Origin: Pseudomonadota bacterium
Lineage (GTDB): Bacteria > Pseudomonadota > Gammaproteobacteria > Xanthomonadales > Xanthomonadaceae
DNA length: 5,738 nucleotides
Direction: 5' to 3'
NCBI GenBank assembly: GCA_023388955.1
Contig: JAEWFH010000139.1
Location: 1-5,738, forward strand
Positions 1-5,627 of the stretch are shown piece after piece. The notes beneath the pieces were generated by a model. It did no database searches and was not told the DNA's origin. It saw nothing but the letters and a program-made list of their open reading frames with translations. The position numbers and the translations under genes are program-made. Within the stretch, counting starts at the first letter, position 1. Every line of letters begins with the position of its first letter.

Positions 1-7
1 CCGCTGC

Positions 8-19
8 TAGACTGGCGCC
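8..19 (+). promoter_or_regulatory. Probable -10 promoter box for a leaderless msrC-like mRNA
   Basis: A TAGACT hexamer lies at 8-13 and the ATG begins at 20, so a normal transcription start, about 7 nt past the -10, falls on or next to the A of the ATG. No Shine-Dalgarno sequence is visible in the 19 bases upstream. The TAG at 8-10 is also an in-frame stop, so the protein cannot start further upstream. The -35 region lies at or beyond the window edge and cannot be judged. The same hexamer is used upstream of the btuB leader. Confidence 0.55.
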
Positions 20-502
20 ATGTTCACCTCCTCCACGCTCACCGGGACCAGGCCGGAGCAGTACGCGCAACTGGCCGACCAGGCCCGCGCCCTGCTCGCC
101 GGCGAACGCGACCGGATCGCCAACGCCGCCAACCTGTCGGCGCTGGTCTACAACGCATTGCCCGAGCTCAACTGGGTCGGCTTCTACTTCTTCGATGGCA
201 CCGAGCTGGTGGTCGGCCCCTTCCAGGGCTTGCCGGCCTGCGTGCGCATCCCGCTCGACCGCGGCGTGTGTGGCGCGGCCGCCAGCAGCCGCCAGACCCA
301 GCGGGTAGAGGACGTGGATGCGTTCCCCGGCCACATCGCCTGCGACTCGGCCTCCCGTTCGGAACTGGTGGTGCCGCTGGTGCTGGACGGCGAACTGCTG
401 GGCGTGTTCGACCTTGACAGCCCCAGGCCCGGCCGTTTCGACACCGAGGACCAGCAGGGACTGGAGGCGATCGCCGCGGTGTTCCTGGACTCGCTCAAGT
501 GA
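20..502 (+). CDS. msrC: Free methionine-(R)-sulfoxide reductase (fRMsr, GAF domain)
   Basis: This 160-residue cytoplasmic enzyme should reduce free L-methionine-(R)-sulfoxide to methionine, probably with thioredoxin as electron donor, as part of oxidative-damage repair. Almost the whole chain is one GAF domain. Family hallmarks are the NWVGFYFF strand (51-58), GPFQG (66-70), ACVRIP (73-78), RGVCG (81-85), GHIACD (104-109) and GVFDLDS (128-134). Three cysteines, C74, C84 and C108, have the same 10- and 24-residue spacing as C84/C94/C118 of the E. coli enzyme (YebR/MsrC); by that alignment C108 is the catalytic cysteine and the others resolve the disulfide. Length is normal for the family. The start at 20 is fixed by an in-frame TAG at 8-10. 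The stop overlaps the start of the next gene by 4 nt, so the two are co-transcribed. The family call is secure; the leaderless start is inferred. Confidence 0.93.
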   Translation: MFTSSTLTGTRPEQYAQLADQARALLAGERDRIANAANLSALVYNALPELNWVGFYFFDGTELVVGPFQGLPACVRIPLDRGVCGAAASSRQTQRVEDVDAFPGHIACDSASRSELVVPLVLDGELLGVFDLDSPRPGRFDTEDQQGLEAIAAVFLDSLK

Positions 503-858
503 CCACCGGGCTGCGCAACATCGGCCCCAAGTCCGCCGCCCTGTTGCGGCAGGTCGGCCTGCATGACCGCGAGGACCTGCGCCAGGCCGGCGCGGTCGAG
601 GCCTTCCTGCGCGTGCGCCGGGCCGGCTTCAAGCCCTCCCTCAACCTGCTGTACTCGCTCGAGGGCGCCCTGCAGGACTGTCATTGGCAGGCGCTGCCGA
701 AGGGTCGCCGCGAGGCGCTGGCCGCCGAGGTGGAGCGCGCCAGCCAGGACACCCCCGACCCGGGCGACCCGAAGGTGGCCGGCCCGGTACGCACGACCGT
801 GCACGTGGCCGATGCCCTGCCCGCCGCGCCCACCGGCGAGGAAACCCCGCGCTCCTGA
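499..858 (+). CDS. TfoX/Sxy C-terminal-domain protein, stand-alone
   Basis: This is a 119-residue protein. Residues about 3-82 match the TfoX/Sxy C-terminal domain: an LRNIGPKSAALL helix-hairpin-helix-like start (5-16), a second element around VGLHDREDLRQAGAVEAF (19-36), then SLEGALQDCHW (53-63) and a basic helix to about residue 82. The N-terminal TfoX domain of full-length Sxy is absent. Residues 83-119 are a Pro/Asp/Thr-rich tail, probably disordered. I chose the GTG at 499 because it forms a GTGA overlap with the upstream stop and makes the conserved domain begin at the N-terminus; there is no strong Shine-Dalgarno, so translation is probably coupled. Full-length Sxy/TfoX is a competence co-regulator acting with CRP. 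A protein with only the C-terminal domain cannot be assumed to have that role, so its function is open. Linkage to a methionine-sulfoxide reductase is positional only. Confidence 0.8.
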   Translation: MTTGLRNIGPKSAALLRQVGLHDREDLRQAGAVEAFLRVRRAGFKPSLNLLYSLEGALQDCHWQALPKGRREALAAEVERASQDTPDPGDPKVAGPVRTTVHVADALPAAPTGEETPRS

Positions 859-869
859 TCGCCCGCACC

Positions 870-1601
870 TCACGGCCAGCCGGCCGCCAACACCAGCGCC
901 AGCAGCAGCAGTGTTTCCATCGCCTCGATGCTGGCGCCCAGGCAGTCGCCGGAGATGCCGCCCAGCCTGCGCCGCCAGTACACGCCGATCAGCGGCACCA
1001 GTGCCAACGCCACCAGCAGCGGCGGCACCGCCGCGAAGCTCAGCACCGCCAGCAGCAGCGCCCACAACCACACCACGCGCATGCCCAGCTTCCAGGAAAA
1101 ACGCTCGGCCATGCCGGCCTGCTGGATTGGCGGCAGGCGCCGGCTCCACCACAGCGTGCCCCAGCGCGCCCAGGCCGGCAGCAGCACGATGCCCCACCAC
1201 CAGTCGGCGCCGGCGAGCTCGGCCAGCAACACCAGCTTCAGCAGCAGTTGCATGACCAGGCTGACCGCGCCGAAGACACCGATATGCGGATCCTTGAGCA
1301 CCGCCAGGAAGCGTTCGGGATCGCGGTGCGCCGCGCCCATCGCATCGGCGACGTCGCTCATGCCGTCCAGGTGCAGCGCACCGGTCACCCAGGTCCACAG
1401 CGCCAGCGCCAGCACCGCGGCCAGCCAGGGGCGGTCGTCGAAGGCCCACAGCGGCAGCGCCAGCAGCAGGCCGATCGCGATCCCGACCAGCGGGTGGTAG
1501 GCCGCCGAGTGCGTGAGGTCGTCATCGCGGAAGTCGCGCACCTGCGGCGTCGGCAGCCGGGTCAGGAACTGGAAGGCGAGGATCATGCGGCGCAGGCTCA
1601 T
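870..1601 (-). CDS. cobS: Adenosylcobinamide-GDP ribazoletransferase (cobalamin synthase)
   Basis: This 243-residue integral inner-membrane enzyme joins adenosylcobinamide-GDP with alpha-ribazole (or its phosphate) to give adenosylcobalamin (phosphate), the last assembly step. Family motifs are FQFLTRLP (10-17), the acidic metal-binding stretch GALHLDGMSDVADAM (74-88, with D79, D83 and D86), KDPHIGVFGAV (103-113) and GGISGDCLGA (214-223). Hydrophobic segments lie near 36-54, 58-75, 107-128, 134-150, 174-209 (probably two) and 229-242, matching a polytopic protein. The ATG at 1601 overlaps the cobC stop as ATGA. No Shine-Dalgarno is seen just upstream, so translation is probably coupled to cobC; longer in-frame readings upstream would run into cobC and are rejected. 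It is the last gene of the cobT-cobC-cobS operon and ends 11 nt from the convergent TfoX-like gene. Confidence 0.95.
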   Translation of the reverse strand: MSLRRMILAFQFLTRLPTPQVRDFRDDDLTHSAAYHPLVGIAIGLLLALPLWAFDDRPWLAAVLALALWTWVTGALHLDGMSDVADAMGAAHRDPERFLAVLKDPHIGVFGAVSLVMQLLLKLVLLAELAGADWWWGIVLLPAWARWGTLWWSRRLPPIQQAGMAERFSWKLGMRVVWLWALLLAVLSFAAVPPLLVALALVPLIGVYWRRRLGGISGDCLGASIEAMETLLLLALVLAAGWP

Positions 1602-2185
1602 GGCTGGACGAGTTCCAGCAGTTCGCCCCAGGGGCGGCCATCGTCGCCGGCCTCCACGCGCAGGCGCAGGCGCGTGCCGTAACCGATGCGCAGCACCCAC
1701 GATGCCGACAGCGGCAGGCCGCAGGCCTGGATCAGCGCCATCCGCAGCGAACCCCCATGGCTGACCACGAGTACCGGGCCGGCATTGGCCGATGCGTCGG
1801 CCTGCAGCGCGCGCAGCGCATCCGCGATGCGTCGGCCGAAGGCTTCCCAGGGCTCGGCATCGGGCGGTGGGGAACGCAGCGGGTCGGCGTGGAAGGCGGC
1901 CACGGCGGCGGCCGGAAGCTCCGCGCGGCGCCGGCCGTCCCAGTCGCCGAAGTCGTACTCGGCCCATCGCGGGTCGGTCTCCACCGGCAAACCCAGCGGC
2001 GCCGCAAGTGCCAGCGCAGTCTCGTGGGCGCGGCGCAGCGGCGACGCCAGCACCCGTGACCAGCCGATGCCGGCGTGGCGCCGGCAGGGCGCGTCGGTGG
2101 CACCGGCCACGAGCGGAGGATCGCTGCGGCCGTCCATATGCCCACGGCGTCCCGTGTCGGCGTGGCGCACCAGGTCAAGGATCAC
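1598..2185 (-). CDS. cobC: Alpha-ribazole phosphatase-like histidine phosphatase
   Basis: This 195-residue cytoplasmic enzyme of the histidine phosphatase (phosphoglycerate mutase-like) superfamily is expected to dephosphorylate alpha-ribazole 5'-phosphate or adenosylcobalamin 5'-phosphate in nucleotide-loop assembly. Visible motifs are LVRHADTG (5-12) with nucleophile H8, SPLRRAHETA (48-57) with the phosphate-binding arginine, RWAEYDFGDWDG (73-84) with the probable acid E76, and VVSHGGSLRMA (140-150) with the second histidine H143. The usual RHG triad appears here as RHA. The GTG start at 2185 overlaps the cobT stop (GTGA) and has a GGAG about 10 nt upstream; it puts the first beta strand directly at the N-terminus, as usual in this superfamily. 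Readings extending upstream within cobT are rejected. The superfamily is certain; the specific substrate is inferred from the flanking cobT and cobS. Confidence 0.9.
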   Translation of the reverse strand: MILDLVRHADTGRRGHMDGRSDPPLVAGATDAPCRRHAGIGWSRVLASPLRRAHETALALAAPLGLPVETDPRWAEYDFGDWDGRRRAELPAAAVAAFHADPLRSPPPDAEPWEAFGRRIADALRALQADASANAGPVLVVSHGGSLRMALIQACGLPLSASWVLRIGYGTRLRLRVEAGDDGRPWGELLELVQP

Positions 2186-3246
2186 GCCGGCGACGCTCCG
2201 GCCACCGCAGCCTCCTCGAAGGTCGCCATGCCGTTGTGCAGGGCGCAGGCCAGGCGCAGCAGCGGCAGGGCCAGCGCCGCGCCCGAGCCCTCGCCCAGGC
2301 GCAGGTCGAGCCGCAGCAGCGGCGTGGCCTGCAGCGCGTCGAGCAAGCGCGCATGGCCACGCTCGGCCGAGCAGTGCGAGAACAGCAGCCAGTCTCGCAC
2401 GCCCGGGTTGAGGCCCACCGCGACCAGCGCCGCGGCGGAGACGATGAAACCGTCGACCAGCACCGGCACGCCGCGCTGCGCCGCGGCCACCATCGCCCCG
2501 GCCATGGCCGCGATCTCCAGCCCGCCCACGCATCGCAACGCCTCGAGTGCAGGCGTCGGCGCGCCGGCGATCGGCTCGCCGTGCAGGGCCAGCGCGCGCT
2601 CGATCACCTGCTGCTTGCGTGCGATCCGGGCGTCATCAAGACCGGTGCCGGCACCCACCAGTTCCTCCGCCGGCAGCGCGGCCAGCGCACAGGCCAGCGC
2701 GCTCGCCGGCGTGGTGTTGCCGATGCCCATCTCGCCCAATAGCAGCAGGTCGGCATCCGGGCCGGCTTCGTCCACGGCGCGGCGCCCGGCCTCGAGCGCA
2801 TGCGCCACTTCGGCCGCGTCCATCGCCGCCTCCATGCTCAGGTCGCGGGTGCCGCAGCAGGATTTGTCGATCGTGGCGCCGGGCAGTGGGCCCTCGGCCA
2901 GGGTGCCGACATCGCGCAGGTGCAGCGGCAGCCCCAGTTCGCGCGCGAGCACGGCAATGGCGGCGCCGCCGGCGGCGAAGTTGGCGAGCATCTGCACGGT
3001 CACCTCGGCCGGGAACGCCGACACGCCCTGGGCCACCACGCCGTGGTCGGCCGCGAACAGCAGCACCGGCACCCGGGCAGCGCGGGGGCGATCACGGGCC
3101 TGCATCGCCGCCACTTCCACGGCCAGGGTTTCCAGGCGGCCCAGCGCACCCGGCGGCTTGGTCAGGCAGGCCTGCCGCGCCCGGGCGCGGTCCGCGTGCT
3201 CCAGTGAAAGGGCCGCGCAGTCCCGGCTCCACCATGCTCCAGCCAT
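2182..3246 (-). CDS. cobT: Nicotinate-nucleotide--dimethylbenzimidazole phosphoribosyltransferase
   Basis: This 354-residue cytoplasmic enzyme transfers phosphoribose from nicotinate mononucleotide to the lower-ligand base (typically 5,6-dimethylbenzimidazole), making alpha-ribazole 5'-phosphate for the cobalamin nucleotide loop. Length is typical of the family. Diagnostic motifs are KPPGALGRLE (30-39), FAADHGVVAQGVSAFP (64-79), GEMGIGNTTPASA (171-183), DGFIVSAAAL (265-274), LFSHCSAERGH (288-298) and RLGEGSGAALAL (316-327). E319 in the last motif aligns with the catalytic glutamate (E317) of Salmonella CobT, and E172 with its E174. The ATG at 3246 has a GGGGGTG Shine-Dalgarno-like run 4 nt upstream. 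It is the first gene of the operon and its stop overlaps cobC by 4 nt. It is divergent from btuB and has only a short leader of its own. Confidence 0.96.
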   Translation of the reverse strand: MAGAWWSRDCAALSLEHADRARARQACLTKPPGALGRLETLAVEVAAMQARDRPRAARVPVLLFAADHGVVAQGVSAFPAEVTVQMLANFAAGGAAIAVLARELGLPLHLRDVGTLAEGPLPGATIDKSCCGTRDLSMEAAMDAAEVAHALEAGRRAVDEAGPDADLLLLGEMGIGNTTPASALACALAALPAEELVGAGTGLDDARIARKQQVIERALALHGEPIAGAPTPALEALRCVGGLEIAAMAGAMVAAAQRGVPVLVDGFIVSAAALVAVGLNPGVRDWLLFSHCSAERGHARLLDALQATPLLRLDLRLGEGSGAALALPLLRLACALHNGMATFEEAAVAGASPA

Positions 3247-3273
3247 CAGGCACCCCCAGACAAAGAGGTCCGC

Positions 3274-3302
3274 ATTCTATCGACCCCGACGCCCCGCGAC
3301 CG
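3274..3302 (-). promoter_or_regulatory. Probable cobT-cobC-cobS promoter
   Basis: On the minus strand a TAGAAT -10 box lies at 3279-3274, about 28 nt upstream of the cobT ATG, predicting a leader of roughly 20 nt. The -35 is poor: around 3302-3296 the minus strand reads roughly GGTCGC at about the right spacing, so activation or a non-canonical promoter is possible. The leader is too short to hold a cobalamin riboswitch. The assignment rests on the -10 box and its position only. Confidence 0.45.
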
Positions 3303-3314
3303 GGCGTGAATGCT

Positions 3315-3344
3315 TTGGCGCCACCGCTGGCGATCGCTTAGACT
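3315..3344 (+). promoter_or_regulatory. Probable btuB promoter upstream of the riboswitch
   Basis: TTGGCG (3315-3320) and TAGACT (3339-3344) are separated by 18 bp and read as a sigma-70-type -35/-10 pair. The predicted transcription start near 3351 falls just before the first strand of the riboswitch P1 helix at 3353, which is the expected geometry and independently supports both calls. The -35 overlaps the 8-bp palindrome TGGCGCCA (3316-3323). The divergent cobT -10 lies about 60 bp away. Confidence 0.55.
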
Positions 3345-3352
3345 GCGCCCCA

Positions 3353-3579
3353 CTTCTGGTGACCCGCGGGGATTCCCCCAAGGGTTGAAACGGGAAGCCG
3401 GTGACCTTCATCCCAGCCACGGCTGGCGGAGCATTCCGGCGCTGCCCCCGCAACGGTAGGCGTGGAACACCCCGACAAACCGCCACTGTGCATCCGCACG
3501 GGAAGGCGCCGGGGCCGGGCATCACGGTCGGTCCGCTGATCGCAATGCCCTTCCCGCAAGCCCGGAGACCGGCCAGGAG
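3353..3579 (+). promoter_or_regulatory. Cobalamin (AdoCbl) riboswitch aptamer
   Basis: This is a metabolite-binding RNA element in the btuB leader. Conserved pieces in order are GGGAAGCCGGTG (3392-3403), GCTGCCCCCGCAACGGTA (3441-3458) and the B12 box AAGCCCGGAGACCGGCC (3558-3574). A closing P1 helix pairs CTTCTGG (3353-3359) with CCAGGAG (3573-3579) over 7 bp, including one G-U. A peripheral helix pairs GGGAAGG (3500-3506) with CCTTCCC (3549-3555), and a local hairpin CCAGC/GGCTGG lies at 3413-3426. In this class, ligand binding normally lowers expression of the downstream gene, here the vitamin B12 receptor. The class is clear from the core motifs and gene context; the exact boundaries are drawn from my P1 pairing. 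Confidence 0.93.
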
Positions 3580-3718
3580 GATGACTGGTTGCGATGCGGA
3601 GGGCATTGCGGCGGCAGCGCGCGCCGTGCCGAAGCACGTCAACCCTTCCGTCGCACCCCATGCCCGCAACCCCCAACGACCCCGGTCGCGCGGGCGTGCG
3701 CGATGCATGGAGACACCG
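3580..3718 (+). promoter_or_regulatory. Riboswitch expression platform and btuB ribosome binding site
   Basis: About 140 nt separate the aptamer from the btuB start. AGGGCATTGCG (3600-3610) is perfectly complementary to CGCAATGCCCT (3541-3551), inside the aptamer just before the B12 box, so this helix competes with the aptamer. A second option pairs GGTTGCG (3587-3593) with CGCAACC (3665-3671) and GGGCAT (3601-3606) with ATGCCC (3660-3665). A 6-bp hairpin TCGCGC/GCGCGA (3686-3703) sits just before the Shine-Dalgarno GGAGA (3709-3713), which is 5 nt from the ATG at 3719. No stem followed by a T-tract is seen, so translational or Rho-based control is more likely than an intrinsic terminator. 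Confidence 0.6.
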
Positions 3719-5593
3719 ATGAAGCTGCAGCACCAGATCCTGACCACCGCAGTGGCGCTTGCCCTGTCCCCGGCCGCCATGGCCTCGGGCGCGATCCAGG
3801 CCACCGACCTCGACACCCTCGTGGTCACCGCCACCCGTACCGCCATCAATGCCCAGGACAGCAACGTCCCGGTGCAGGTGATCGACCGCGCGGTGATCGA
3901 GCGCAGCCAGGCGACCTCGCTGGTCGACCTGCTGCGCGGGCGCGCGGGCATCAACCTCGCCAACCAGGGCGGGCCGGGCAAGCTGTCGTCGGTGTTCCTG
4001 CGCGGCACCGAGTCCGACCACGTGCTGGTGATGGTGGACGGCGTGCGCATCGGCTCGGCCACCTCGGGCATGGCCGCCTTCCAGGACCTGCCGGTGGAGC
4101 AGATCGAACGCATCGAGATCGTGCGCGGGCCGCGCTCGAGCCTGTACGGGTCGGAGGCGATCGGCGGCGTGATCCAGATCTTCACCCGCCGCGCCGCGGC
4201 CGGCGAAGGCCTGCGTTCGAACTTCAGCCTGGGCCTGGGCAGCAACCGCCTTCGCCAGGCCAGCGCCGGCATCGGCAGCTCCGGCGAGCGCGGCTGGTTC
4301 CAGGCCCAGGGCGCCTGGCAGCGCACCGACGGCATCAACTCCTGCCGCGGCACCGCCGAGGGCTGGGGCGCCGGCTGCTTTGCCGACGAGCCCGACCGCG
4401 ACGGCTACCGCAACACCTCGGTGAGCGTGCGCGGCGGCGGCAAGCTCGGCGAGACCGTCGAGCTCGAGGGCCATGCGCTGGTGGCCGACGCCTTCAACGA
4501 GTACGACGGCAGCATTTTCGGCGGCAACGAGGCCGACACCCGGCAGCAGGTCTTCGGCGGTCGCATGGGCTGGCGCCCGAACCAGGGCACCGAGGTCAAC
4601 GTCCGCATCGGCCGCGCCGACGACAAGTCCGACAGCCACTTCTTCGACCACGCCAGCGGCACGCGCACGTTCGCCAGCACCTTCGACACCCGCCGCGACA
4701 CCGCGTCGGTACAGGGCGACTTCGCCGTGGGCGATGACCAGACCCTCAGCGCCGGCATCGACTGGATGCGCGACCAGGTGACCAGCAGCACCGAGTTCAC
4801 CGTCCGCGACCGCGACAACACCGGGTTGTTCCTGGCGTACCAGGGCAGCTTCGGCGCGCACAGCCTGGAAGCCAGCCTGCGCCACGACGACAACGAGCAG
4901 TTCGGCGGGCACTCGACCGGCAGCGTCGGCTACGGCCTGGCCTTCGGCGACGGCTTCCGCTTCACCGCCAGCGCCGGCACCGGCTTCAAGGTGCCGACCT
5001 TCAACGACCTGTACTACCCCGGCGGCTTTGGCAATCCCGAGCTCGAACCCGAGGAGTCGAGGACGCTCAACCTCGGCATCGCGCAGTACGGCGATGGCTG
5101 GAACTGGACCTTCAACGCCTTCCAGACCGACATCGATGAACTCATCGGTTACGACGTGAACTTCGCCCTGGTGAACGTGGACGAGGCGCGTATCCGCGGC
5201 GCCGAGCTGACCGGCTTCCTGTCGCTGGCCGGCTGGGATCTCAACGCCGAGCTCAGCCACATCGATCCGCGCAACCACAGCGCCGGCAGCAACCACGACC
5301 ACTGGCTGCCGCGGCGCTCGCGCAACACCGCGCGGGTGGACATGGACCGGGCCTTCGGGGCCTTCCGCTTCGGGGTCAGCGCCTTCGGCAACGGCGCACG
5401 CTACGACGACGCGGCGAATGCCAACCGTCTGCCGGGCTACGGCACGCTGGACCTGCGCCTGGAGTACGCGATCAACCCCGACTGGACGCTGCAGGCGCGG
5501 GCCTCGAACGTGTTCGACCGCGACTACGAGACCATCGCCTGGTACAACCAGCCCGGCCGCGAGTACACCCTGACCCTGCGCTGGGCGCCATAG
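3719..5593 (+). CDS. btuB: TonB-dependent vitamin B12 (cobalamin/corrinoid) receptor
   Basis: This 624-residue outer-membrane receptor should import cobalamin and probably cobinamide using TonB energy. A signal peptide covers about residues 1-22, with probable cleavage after AMA. The TonB box is DTLVVTATR (32-40). The plug domain (about 45-158) includes SLVDLLRGRAGI, VFLRGTESDHVLVMVDGVR, IERIEIVRGPRSSLYG and AIGGVIQIFTR. The rest is the beta-barrel, ending in NVFDRDYETIAWYNQPGREY (597-616) and a C-terminal beta strand TLTLRWAP. An Asp-rich loop, DEPDRDGY (223-230), resembles the calcium-binding loop of E. coli BtuB, and C209/C220 just before it may form a disulfide. I chose ATG 3719 because GGAGA lies 5 nt upstream and the product then begins with a standard signal peptide; ATG 3707 (adding METP) is a weaker alternative. 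Expression is expected to be repressed by B12 through the leader riboswitch. Length is close to that of other BtuB proteins. Confidence 0.95.
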   Translation: MKLQHQILTTAVALALSPAAMASGAIQATDLDTLVVTATRTAINAQDSNVPVQVIDRAVIERSQATSLVDLLRGRAGINLANQGGPGKLSSVFLRGTESDHVLVMVDGVRIGSATSGMAAFQDLPVEQIERIEIVRGPRSSLYGSEAIGGVIQIFTRRAAAGEGLRSNFSLGLGSNRLRQASAGIGSSGERGWFQAQGAWQRTDGINSCRGTAEGWGAGCFADEPDRDGYRNTSVSVRGGGKLGETVELEGHALVADAFNEYDGSIFGGNEADTRQQVFGGRMGWRPNQGTEVNVRIGRADDKSDSHFFDHASGTRTFASTFDTRRDTASVQGDFAVGDDQTLSAGIDWMRDQVTSSTEFTVRDRDNTGLFLAYQGSFGAHSLEASLRHDDNEQFGGHSTGSVGYGLAFGDGFRFTASAGTGFKVPTFNDLYYPGGFGNPELEPEESRTLNLGIAQYGDGWNWTFNAFQTDIDELIGYDVNFALVNVDEARIRGAELTGFLSLAGWDLNAELSHIDPRNHSAGSNHDHWLPRRSRNTARVDMDRAFGAFRFGVSAFGNGARYDDAANANRLPGYGTLDLRLEYAINPDWTLQARASNVFDRDYETIAWYNQPGREYTLTLRWAP

Positions 5594-5627
5594 GGCGCAA
5601 TCGGCGCCGCAGGCGACGTATTGCGCC
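5594..5627 (+). repeat. Hairpin-forming inverted repeat abutting the btuB stop
   Basis: GGCGCAAT (5594-5601) and ATTGCGCC (5620-5627) are perfect 8-bp complements flanking an 18-nt spacer that itself contains the palindrome CGGCGCCG. The left arm begins at the base right after the btuB TAG. No T-tract follows, so it is not a classical intrinsic terminator, though it could stabilise the mRNA 3' end. The GCGCAAT core recurs at 5711, linking this hairpin to the larger repeat. Confidence 0.7.

Noticed and set aside
184..1449. 421-codon minus-strand open frame across msrC, the TfoX-like gene and part of cobS
   Set aside because: It overlaps three recognisable genes, is Arg/Gly/Ala-rich and resembles no family I know; it is a GC-driven shadow.
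1602..1967. N-terminal extension of cobS to an upstream start at 1967
   Set aside because: The added part is low-complexity and out of frame with cobC, which it overlaps. The CobS family starts at the MSLRR methionine, where an ATGA overlap is present.
2186..2533. N-terminal extension of cobC into cobT
   Set aside because: It overlaps cobT in another frame and lacks domain content. The histidine phosphatase fold begins right at the GTG of the overlap.
3330..3337. GCGATCGC octamer as a HIP1-like element
   Set aside because: HIP1 is a cyanobacterial repeat; a single GC-rich palindrome here is not meaningful on its own.
3413..3426. CCAGC/GGCTGG hairpin as a separate regulatory element
   Set aside because: It lies between conserved aptamer segments and is best read as an extended peripheral stem of the riboswitch.
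3401..3718. Extended btuB reading frame beginning within the riboswitch
   Set aside because: The extension translates the aptamer RNA and would bury the signal peptide. The Shine-Dalgarno and signal peptide point to 3719.
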